Made by a program: the position numbers and the translations under genes | Shown: positions 43,701-50,476 of the stretch, one piece after another | Layout of the letters: the number at the start of each line of letters is the position of its first letter | How positions within the stretch are numbered: position 1 is the first letter of the stretch | Source of the DNA: a virus | Direction: 5' to 3' (one strand) | IMG/VR virus record: IMGVR_UViG_3300020186_000013 | Location: 62,001-126,000 of that record | DNA: 64,000 nt | The notes under the pieces: model-generated | Told to the model about the DNA's origin: nothing | Seen by the model: the letters and a program-made list of their open reading frames with translations, nothing else | The model's database searches: none

Positions 43701-45370
43701 TTCGCCTTCAGCTTCTCGACCATCGTCTCGTGCATGCGGTCGGCGAGAAATGGCATCACCTGCTTCTCGCCCTGGAGCCCACGGACGGAGTCACCGATCT
43801 TGTACTTGTCGACTTGCTCTCGGTTGTCGAACTGCTGGGTGAGCATCTCCTGGACGTCATTCTGGGTGATGCCCCGCGACTTGCCGCTGGCGTCGACGCC
43901 GTGGGTGAGGGTGTGAATGAGGTCTTCCTCGGACAGGGCGATCGACTTGAATTTGCCGTCTGCTCCTCGGTACTCCTTTTGACCCGTCTTGATCGCCTTA
44001 ATCAGGTTGGCGGCTTCTGAGTCTTTCTTGAACCCGCCCACGGAGTCCGCGACGCGGACGGCCGCACCGAGGCGGTTCGCCATGTTGGAGCCAGACGCCG
44101 ACGTGGTCAGGTTGGCGTCGAGTTGCGTCAACTGGTCGGAGTTCATCGCCCCCCAGGCCGTGACCGCCCCCTCGCCGCGAGCCCGGTAGGCCCCGCCGAA
44201 GGCCAGAGCGTGCTGCGTGGCTGAGACACCGAACTGCGACTCGATACCCAACGCCGCTGCGTGCTGGGAGGCGTGGCCCTGGATCATCAGGGCGTTGTCG
44301 ATTGAGACGCCGGTCGACTTGGCCAGATTGTACGTCTGGCGGGCAATCATGCCGGCCTTGGCCGGGTCCATCTGGGCCAGGTTGCCGCCCGTCAGCTGTT
44401 CAAGGCCCCGCATCAGCTCGGACATGGGGGCGTTAGGCCGACCCTGGTCACCAAAGATCTCCCGCATCGCCGACACAGCCCCGGCGTAGTTCTTGATCGA
44501 CTTCGCGATCCGCCCCGTGTCGATGGACCGCATTTTCTCCGAGACCGCCGGATCGAGGGACAGCTTGTCGATGTCTTCGGCGGACAACTTCTCGACGCCG
44601 CCGGCCGGCAGGGTCATTTTCTGGCGGCTGGCAGCCTTCTGGAGTTGCTCGGCTGACATCCCCCGGACGACGTCCGACGTCTTGGTCCCCACCGACCGGG
44701 TGTCCTGGTCGACCATGCCCCGCATCTGGAGTTCCTGGAACAGCGACCCGGCCTGGCCCGCCGTGACGCCCTTCATGTCGCCGATCTTGGCCTTATCGCC
44801 ATAGAGCTTTTCGTACAGCTCGCGTGACTGCTGACCGACGGTCTCGGCCGACATGCCCATCCGGCCGGTGGCCGGGTCCATGCGGTAACGACCGCCCTCG
44901 ATCATGCGGCTGGCCATCACCGTCGCCGAGCCCCGGAGACCGCCGAGTTGGTCGAGCGTGTCCGGGGCGATCTGAGCCATAATGGGAGCGGCAAACTGGG
45001 CGGCGTCCGCCAGCGTACCGGCGGCACGCCGCTGGGACGCACCAAACTCCTGGCCGCTCATTGCGGCTACGCCCCGGAACGTCCGCATGAAACTCTGGCG
45101 ATCTACTGCCGAGGCGTCGGACATGGCCTGTCGCTGCATCGCGGTGAATTCGCGGTGCTTAAGCGTGTCCCACGCATTCTGATCGTGGCCGAGACCCATC
45201 GGGGTCATGTTCATCCCGCCCATTGCGTTCATCAACAGCGGCGACGCCGCCATCCCGACGAGCGGGTTGCTGGAAATGAACGGAGCCCCCTCAAGCCCGT
45301 ACCGGTACTGGGGGGCGTAACCTGCGGCCATGGGGGCGTACCCCATCGCCTGTCGCTGCATCGGGTCCAT
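40775..45370 (-). CDS. tape measure protein (1531 aa)
   Basis: Largest gene of the window. Low-complexity, mostly helical, rich in Ala/Met/Gln/Lys, with an N-terminal Met/Gly/Pro-rich stretch and a long charged helical middle (~850-1200). Such proteins set tail length at about 0.15 nm per residue, which would give about 230 nm. It directly follows two overlapping chaperone-like genes, the standard order. No lysozyme or peptidase motif was noted. Confidence 0.8.
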   Translation of the reverse strand: MDPMQRQAMGYAPMAAGYAPQYRYGLEGAPFISSNPLVGMAASPLLMNAMGGMNMTPMGLGHDQNAWDTLKHREFTAMQRQAMSDASAVDRQSFMRTFRGVAAMSGQEFGASQRRAAGTLADAAQFAAPIMAQIAPDTLDQLGGLRGSATVMASRMIEGGRYRMDPATGRMGMSAETVGQQSRELYEKLYGDKAKIGDMKGVTAGQAGSLFQELQMRGMVDQDTRSVGTKTSDVVRGMSAEQLQKAASRQKMTLPAGGVEKLSAEDIDKLSLDPAVSEKMRSIDTGRIAKSIKNYAGAVSAMREIFGDQGRPNAPMSELMRGLEQLTGGNLAQMDPAKAGMIARQTYNLAKSTGVSIDNALMIQGHASQHAAALGIESQFGVSATQHALAFGGAYRARGEGAVTAWGAMNSDQLTQLDANLTTSASGSNMANRLGAAVRVADSVGGFKKDSEAANLIKAIKTGQKEYRGADGKFKSIALSEEDLIHTLTHGVDASGKSRGITQNDVQEMLTQQFDNREQVDKYKIGDSVRGLQGEKQVMPFLADRMHETMVEKLKAKGINEDAAKEAMGKVSAEATKQVFSMSTADFNDPQKFKANFQKIMETQLAGTDAGKALAAMPDQERNQFFGLAAERWKGQSNLALQNSGFAGLENVGNVQRIFNPETMAAADRNRQRQNFTGQLQDALSPLGKGTALSRAMQFLQNAKSTDSPIELIATAFGGVKNEDVNKALVAPLQKLQEKRAALEELQAKILKEKPGEARDKLQEQHDTGMRELTDDASNLAKVSADFGFFGETGVSAKDTKEALSAARDISREVAETAGIRSASGSQIERPEIDAVKRDYRVNKPVTTDQAAAAIIARRRETIERMRTDKSAISKEDIDATIQRRKALDRTVLSEDDARNEIINNQIATWSTKPGSRDAKGRDMSQISHSDMELEMQKGQITTDEQARAVIIAERRATGFRPPRAAVDALIKGGMSPADAEELAAARQRAKRWGFSHEIDEARKAAEAAKTPFTPADERRKLGELIDREEKVIFNVSDDDVRKANPGIKDGDIDTARKTMLEKRFQDRSDRFGEFWRTDDGKMARSSIMRSEDAYQTIADKAVTAPSAQRFGTRGIAAHTRLNDITTRKHELALKYAGGDIAKLLHGDIQTFGNKETYEKVMNEIKELQTEQGGIVGMLHDTTGKLGRQFWLGDEEQAKKDIEAKKAGETDEDYKKRVVARQEQVGNMKEAHTLMGLTDEEMKRLEKGNGEGLNPLDFARRVLLKKQADNVGIARKMTGEEEQSVRTIMAAGDKATTEQKAQMEKIATKIGVSAEALPGAIGVIEVQKAAAEKYYDRTRESGSMRLTRVGNVFGIDEAERDGQKWSALAGRIGSQSAAGTESIVNSENELKGAVQGSQKSFANVGELGKAFNDATVNVSDEKKRTENLNNLRSKLHIGDDHQWEKVKGALEVQQQQGLLERNKDGNVSLEQLNKAYTIMEQGGQRLPQADTDKGGSKWDNVKFTGTLTIKGSQAEVDGASSGNPLNPVTKP

Positions 45371-45383
45371 AGGCGTCCTGCCT

Positions 45384-45860
45384 TTATGTCTTCTTCAACT
45401 CGCGGAATCGGCGGTTGATCCTCTCCTCGTCGGTCTCGGCCTGAGCAACCGGGACGTACCAGTCGCGGATCTCCTGGGCCAACTTCCTCTTAAACTCGGG
45501 ATCATCGGGGTCGCCGATGATCTTCTTGAACTGTTCCTTCAGCCCGGCGATCTCAGAATCCTTACCCGCCTCACGGGCGTTCCAGGGGTGCAAGAGGCCG
45601 ATGATGTTGTTGAACGTCTCCACGGCGTTCTTCGTTGACTTTTTCCAGCTCTCGTCCGTCAGGCTGGAGTTCGCAACCAAGGCGAGGTGGTAAGCGTAGG
45701 CCGCTTGCGACAACTTGAGGTCGTCCTCGCGGGACATCCCGTCGATCAGGATGTTCACCTTACGCCACCATCGTACGTCCAGCAGCCTCGCCTGGCGAAA
45801 GTCGATGACGCCCTTCGTGGCTGCCTGAATCGTCAGGACTGCTCCTCGGTCGCGTTCCAA
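45384..45860 (-). CDS. probable tail-assembly chaperone, GT-type extension
   Basis: 158 residues in the -1 frame relative to the upstream gene, overlapping it by 28 nt. The frame starts at TTG 45860 or later; no good ATG is present, though GAGGAG precedes a CTG. It contains DFRQARLLDVRWWRKVNILI and a helical remainder. In many tailed phages the second chaperone is made by -1 frameshifting just before the tape measure gene, as the layout suggests here. A T5 run (ATTTTTGG) is the candidate slip site. Confidence 0.6.
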   Translation of the reverse strand: MERDRGAVLTIQAATKGVIDFRQARLLDVRWWRKVNILIDGMSREDDLKLSQAAYAYHLALVANSSLTDESWKKSTKNAVETFNNIIGLLHPWNAREAGKDSEIAGLKEQFKKIIGDPDDPEFKRKLAQEIRDWYVPVAQAETDEERINRRFRELKKT

Positions 45861-47044
45861 AAATCCGAGTTGTCGACCATGCCCTCCAGTCGCGACACCA
45901 GGCGGTTAAACCGCTGGGCCTGGTTCGCGATAACGCGGTTGAGACTCTCGCTGCGGAGTACCTTTTCCAGCACGTACTTCTCGATGTGCTGGAGCCCCGT
46001 GTCGGACGGGTCGGCCGGGTCGGGCAGTTTCCAGTGGGCCTCGGCGTTTGGGTTCGATTCCTTCGATAGGCCATCGGGCAGGTCTTCACTGAACTGCGTC
46101 GAGCGGAACTGCTGGATCTGGAGGTACAGCCGCAGGCGGTTGACCCGTTCCCAAAAGTCCAGCTCGGTCGGCAGGAGGCCCCGGAACCGTTCCTGGTAGG
46201 CATGCTTGAAGACGACGTCCAGTTCCTGGGTCGTTAGCGTGCGGAATACGACGGACACCGCCCCACCGAACAGCGGGTACTCCTTGACGAAGCACTTCAA
46301 GCCGAGGATCGCGTGCAGGAACGACATCTTCTCGCCGTACGGCGGCGTGGGGATGTCCTCCTGGTTAAGCGGCCACTCGCAGTGCGGACAGTGCGACATT
46401 AACTTGTCCGCACCGAGATCCGTTGTCGGAGTCGGTGTAGCCGTGGGTGGCGTGGGTGGCGTGGGTGGCGGTGCCGCCGCCGGAGGAGGCACCTGCTCCA
46501 TGTCATTGACAATCATGGGCTCTTCCCGCCGCCGCTGGCCGATCGCCCGGTCGGCGTCGGCCTCCAGTTTTCGGACGCCGGACTCGATCTGGGGCGGGAG
46601 GGCGGATGAGGTCGGGGAGAACGCCGTCAGCGTCTCGGATATCTTCCGACGGATCTCGGCTTGCTGCGTGGGCGTCAGGTCCTTCTCACTGACCGTGGCG
46701 ACTTCAAGGTCCTTGAGCCGTGGGTCGGCGGACAGGGCGGTGTTCGCGATCTCCTTGGCCGAGTTGGCCTGGACCTGGCCGAGTATGTCCGCCATGTTCG
46801 ACGGAACGTCCTCGCCCTCCCGCCAGCCGACCTTCTTCAGGTCCTTCTTCTCCTCCTCGGAGAGGGAGCTGGCCTTGATCACGGTCACCGGTCGGTCGGT
46901 CGGGAGCGGCAGCGTGCCCTTGACGCCGGGGATCTGCCGACCGCCGGGCGGCACGGGCATGGTCGCCTTGGCCACCTTTGCCTTGATGTCGTCGTAGGTG
47001 ACGGGCGGCTTGCCGGCTGCGGAAAGGTCAACTTCCTTGGCCAC
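45833..47044 (-). CDS. probable tail-assembly chaperone, G-type (403 aa)
   Basis: GTG start with AAGGAGGCCCACG. A Lys/Pro-rich N-terminal region is followed by a helical segment, a Pro/Thr linker (~195-215), a Cys pair (CPHC near 225) and a C-terminal helical domain (LDVVFKHAYQERFRGLLPTE). Position right before the tape measure gene suggests gpG-like function. It is larger than lambda G, so the assignment rests on context. Confidence 0.5.
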   Translation of the reverse strand: MAKEVDLSAAGKPPVTYDDIKAKVAKATMPVPPGGRQIPGVKGTLPLPTDRPVTVIKASSLSEEEKKDLKKVGWREGEDVPSNMADILGQVQANSAKEIANTALSADPRLKDLEVATVSEKDLTPTQQAEIRRKISETLTAFSPTSSALPPQIESGVRKLEADADRAIGQRRREEPMIVNDMEQVPPPAAAPPPTPPTPPTATPTPTTDLGADKLMSHCPHCEWPLNQEDIPTPPYGEKMSFLHAILGLKCFVKEYPLFGGAVSVVFRTLTTQELDVVFKHAYQERFRGLLPTELDFWERVNRLRLYLQIQQFRSTQFSEDLPDGLSKESNPNAEAHWKLPDPADPSDTGLQHIEKYVLEKVLRSESLNRVIANQAQRFNRLVSRLEGMVDNSDFWNATEEQS

Positions 47045-47055
47045 CGTGGGCCTCC

Positions 47056-49803
47056 TTAGTTTGGTTTGACGATCTTGAAATTTTGGGCCAGTGACGCCGT
47101 CTCGTTCTCCGGCAAGGTCGGCGACTCGTACTGACTTTGGTTACTACTGCGTTCCTTGTCAACACCGCGACCCCAGTCGTACAGGCCGAGCTGGGCCAGC
47201 CGGAGGAATACGGAGGAGTCTTCCCACTTGGCCTTGCCGGGCCACGGGTACAGTTGTCGTCCCTGGTAGCTGACGGGCTTCTCCTCCCACGTGTCGCCAC
47301 CGGACCCGCCGCCCAGCCGCTGGATCTGGTGCCACCGGCTCTCCACAAACTGCAAGGTGGTCGTGTGGTACTGCTTACCCGGTTCGTCCGAGTCGCGGTA
47401 GCTGAAGCCGATCGCACTGATGGTGTCGTCGCTGCCGAGGGACTGCGTCCCGTACCACGGCACGGTGACGTCGCCCGTCATGGCCAACTGCCCGTCTTTC
47501 GTGACCTTTTGGAGGGCCTGGCAGGCGTCCTGGCATAGCTCGGTGACGGCCGTAGCCGCCTGATCGCCGCCGGGGCCGACGAGGCCCTCCTTCTTGGCGA
47601 TGTACTGCCCGCCGCTCGCGACACCCTTCACGGCGGCAATGCTGCCGTTGACGGCGAGGTTGCCGCTGCCGCACGAGCCGACGATCAGGCCCTTGGCCAA
47701 GACCATCGACCCCTCGTGTGTCACGTTGTTCTGGCCGAACCGGTGGCTCTTCACCATCGACGGTGCCGTGGTGCCGGAGATCGAACCCGAATAGTGCCAG
47801 ATGGTGAAGTCGTTCTTGACGTACGCATCGACCTTCTTGGCGTTGACGGCGACCGTGCCCAGGCCCTTGCCTGCGTCGAGGACGATGTCACCTGTTTGCT
47901 TCTTCGCACCCGATCGGATATACACGTCCTCACCGAGTAGCCCGACGACACTGGCAGACTTGAGGACGATGCCGCCCGCGTCGACGTCCTCGCCGATCTT
48001 GTCCTGGTAGTCCTGCGTCTTGCTGGTGCTCTTGGACTCCACGAGGACGGTGTTCTCGCCGAGGATCTGGAGGTTCTTGAACGCCCGCAAGCGGACGTCC
48101 TTGTTCGACGACGAGATGTCGACCGAGTCGTGGCTCTTGACGATGACCTCACCCGACATGATGAGGGCCGTGCGGCCGGGCAGGATCTGGACGGACCCAG
48201 GAGCCTCGATCCGGACATTGCCGGCCGTCATGGTAATCTGCGACCCGAATCCGTCGGCAATGGCGATGCCGCCGTCGTCGAGGAAGGCGATGAACGCCTC
48301 ACGCTGGAAGTATTCGACGTCGTTGTACCGCTTGTCGATGCGGAGGACCTTGGGCGTGGGGTCCGACATGTACGACTGGGACGACAGGACGCCGAAGTCG
48401 AGGTTGTCCATCGTGCGGCTGAAGAACTGGCTCTGACTCTCCTCGGCGACCTGGTAATCCTTCTTGTGGTAGTGGAACGGGTGGAGCCGCTTCCAGTTAA
48501 TGTTCCACGCCAGGATGTCCTGCACGCCGCCGACCCGCCGGATGGACCGGTTGGTGCCGGTCACCTTCATGTCGTTGACCTTGTGGTCCTCGCCGCTACC
48601 GAACTGGGACGAGAACTTGTAGTTGCCGGCTTCGGCGTCGTCGCCCGTCGCATCGTTGACGAGCTTCTGCTGCTTGGGCACCGGGATCAGGCACCGCTTG
48701 GCGAAGATCATGCTCTTGGCGGACTGCACCACGTACGAACCGTCGAGTCCAACGTGCTGGGCGAACACGCCCTCGTCGGCGACCGGATCACTGTACCGCT
48801 GGACGCCGGAGTCCCGTTGCAGCTTGACGACGTAGTCGAGCCCGCCTTGGCCGAGGTAGCCGCCGTAGTGCCGGACCCGGTGGATGGGCTGGACGTCCTT
48901 GCCGGTGTCGGGCAAGTCGACCTTGCCGACGGGCTTGTTGTACTGCACGTCTTCGTCACTGTACTCCTGGGTGAAGTCCGTACCGGGGGCGTATAAGCCC
49001 AGAGCCTCCCACGGATACGTCGCCACCATGTGCTGGTAGTTCGCCTCACCCTCATCGGCGTACGCCTGCTCGTCGTGGATTGCTGACGTGATCTCCAGCT
49101 GGGAGCCCGCCAGGCTGCATAGGCCGTCCCAGAAGCTCAGGGATAGGCCGCACATCTCGTTGACGCGAAGGAACGCCATGAAGCTGTCGATGTGGATGCC
49201 GACGCCCGTCTCGGTGATCTTGTTCCATTCCAGGCTCGTCGAGTCAACGGGGGACTGGCAGGAGAAGTCCTGGATGCCGCCGGACCGCTCCATGCCCTTG
49301 GCGACCTGCTTGTGAATGCGTTCCCGCTTGTACCCTGCCTGACTGCCCTGGGAGATCCAGCCGGGGCAGGCGACGCCGTCGTCCTCCAGGGCGTGAGGGA
49401 CGACGCCGAGGATGGCGGACGGCCCCGATCCCGACTCCGTCGGGCAGAAGATGATGACCGTGCTGCCGGCCGTCAGGGGTGCCCCGGAGCGGGGGCCGAG
49501 GGGAGTCTTGATGGAGTCCGACAGGTGATAGGCGGCGACCCACCCGGAGTCGCCGAGTTGGACCTTGTACCAGTTGAGGCCGGGGATCGAGTGGACGATG
49601 ACGCCGATCCGGAGGCCGCTGTGGCGTCCCGGATGGTTCAGAAGACCCGCAATGACGCGGGCGGGGTCGCGGGTGAGGCGATTGGCTTGCTGACCCAGGG
49701 CGTCGAGTTCGCTCTGGAGGTTGGTGATCCCCTGGATGCGACCGTCCGGCTGGGACACGCCCATACCGGGGTCCTGGGAACCCCGATGTGACTCGGTTGA
49801 CAT
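47056..49803 (-). CDS. baseplate spike/hub protein with beta-helix (915 aa)
   Basis: N-terminal ~150 residues fit an OB-fold-like module (LRIGVIVHSIPGLNWYKVQL; GSTVIIFCPTESGSGPSAIL), as in VgrG/gp5-type spikes. The region ~540-760 has a repeating pattern of ~12-residue strands (GNVRIEAPGSVQILPGRTAL) consistent with a triple-stranded beta-helix needle. No lysozyme motif is seen. It would be the puncturing tip of the tail. Confidence 0.65.
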   Translation of the reverse strand: MSTESHRGSQDPGMGVSQPDGRIQGITNLQSELDALGQQANRLTRDPARVIAGLLNHPGRHSGLRIGVIVHSIPGLNWYKVQLGDSGWVAAYHLSDSIKTPLGPRSGAPLTAGSTVIIFCPTESGSGPSAILGVVPHALEDDGVACPGWISQGSQAGYKRERIHKQVAKGMERSGGIQDFSCQSPVDSTSLEWNKITETGVGIHIDSFMAFLRVNEMCGLSLSFWDGLCSLAGSQLEITSAIHDEQAYADEGEANYQHMVATYPWEALGLYAPGTDFTQEYSDEDVQYNKPVGKVDLPDTGKDVQPIHRVRHYGGYLGQGGLDYVVKLQRDSGVQRYSDPVADEGVFAQHVGLDGSYVVQSAKSMIFAKRCLIPVPKQQKLVNDATGDDAEAGNYKFSSQFGSGEDHKVNDMKVTGTNRSIRRVGGVQDILAWNINWKRLHPFHYHKKDYQVAEESQSQFFSRTMDNLDFGVLSSQSYMSDPTPKVLRIDKRYNDVEYFQREAFIAFLDDGGIAIADGFGSQITMTAGNVRIEAPGSVQILPGRTALIMSGEVIVKSHDSVDISSSNKDVRLRAFKNLQILGENTVLVESKSTSKTQDYQDKIGEDVDAGGIVLKSASVVGLLGEDVYIRSGAKKQTGDIVLDAGKGLGTVAVNAKKVDAYVKNDFTIWHYSGSISGTTAPSMVKSHRFGQNNVTHEGSMVLAKGLIVGSCGSGNLAVNGSIAAVKGVASGGQYIAKKEGLVGPGGDQAATAVTELCQDACQALQKVTKDGQLAMTGDVTVPWYGTQSLGSDDTISAIGFSYRDSDEPGKQYHTTTLQFVESRWHQIQRLGGGSGGDTWEEKPVSYQGRQLYPWPGKAKWEDSSVFLRLAQLGLYDWGRGVDKERSSNQSQYESPTLPENETASLAQNFKIVKPN

Positions 49804-49843
49804 TGCCTCACCTCAAGGGTGCGTTTGTGGGCTTAAAGCCCTG

Positions 49844-49869
49844 GAGGGGGAGGGCCGTCCCTCCCCCTC
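49844..49869 (-). terminator. terminator after the tail tube gene
   Basis: An 11-bp perfect GC-rich stem (GAGGGGGAGGG / CCCTCCCCCTC) with a 4-nt loop 25 nt past the stop codon, followed by a second mini-hairpin (GGGCTTTAAGCCC). No long T-run, so it may be partial and let some read-through reach the spike gene. Confidence 0.65.
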
Positions 49870-49873
49870 AGAG

Positions 49874-49891
49874 TTAGAAACTGGCTTCTAG
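49874..49891. repeat. dispersed palindrome, copy 6
   Basis: TTAGAAACTGGCTTCTAG directly after the tail tube stop codon and just before the GC-rich terminator. Confidence 0.55.
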
Positions 49892-49893
49892 GG

Positions 49894-50370
49894 TCAGTTG
49901 CCGTAGAAGACCATACTGGCGAAGACCATCTGCGACTGCTCATTGACGATCATATCCTGAGCCGCCACCGAAATGCCGACCTGGGTCAGGCAGCACCCGT
50001 AGAGCCCGTACCCGCCGTACCCGCCGGCAGGCGGGCAGGAGAGCGGGTTGAACTCCAGCCCGATGTTGTTGTACTGGGCGTTGCAGACCTTCCCGAACTT
50101 GTTGTAGAAGGCGGAAATGGTTGTCGTCGGCCCCAGGACCCGACCGAGGCCGAGCGTGCCCTGCGTTCGACCGCCGACGTAGTAGATGTTGGTTTGGCCG
50201 TAGGTGCCGTTGCCCACTTCGTACAGGCGACTGATGTTCTGGACGTAAGTGGCGTTGACGTTCTGGACGAGGGCGTTGCTTACCACCCCGCCGAAGTTTA
50301 ACTTGGCGAGTTCGGCCGAGAATGCACCGCCGAGCTGTGCACCGTTCGCCAGGAAGATATCACCGGGCAT
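49894..50370 (-). CDS. tail tube protein (probable)
   Basis: 158 residues, the usual tube size, encoded directly after the sheath gene. It begins MPGDIFLANGAQLGGAFSAE, is beta-rich, and has a Gly/Tyr/Cys loop (GYGGYGLYGCC) near 125. Strong ribosome-binding site (ACGGAGG). Flanked by terminators on both sides, as expected for a highly expressed protein made in hundreds of copies. The tube fold itself cannot be seen from sequence alone. Confidence 0.6.
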   Translation of the reverse strand: MPGDIFLANGAQLGGAFSAELAKLNFGGVVSNALVQNVNATYVQNISRLYEVGNGTYGQTNIYYVGGRTQGTLGLGRVLGPTTTISAFYNKFGKVCNAQYNNIGLEFNPLSCPPAGGYGGYGLYGCCLTQVGISVAAQDMIVNEQSQMVFASMVFYGN

Positions 50371-50435
50371 GGAAAAAACCTCCGTGTGTGAAGCCGAGCC
50401 TTACCACAGGCTTGGCGGCTGTCCTTATAGGAAAG

Positions 50436-50463
50436 CTCCCCCCGGCATACGTGCCTGGGGGAG
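50436..50463 (-). terminator. terminator after the sheath gene
   Basis: A 12-bp stem with one mismatch (CTCCCCCCGGCA / TGCCTGGGGGAG) and a 4-nt loop, followed by CTTTCCT on the minus strand, 14 nt past the sheath stop. A second hairpin (GCCGAGCC / GGCTTGGC) lies nearer the tube gene. Confidence 0.7.
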
Positions 50464-50476
50464 TTGGTGGCTGGGA

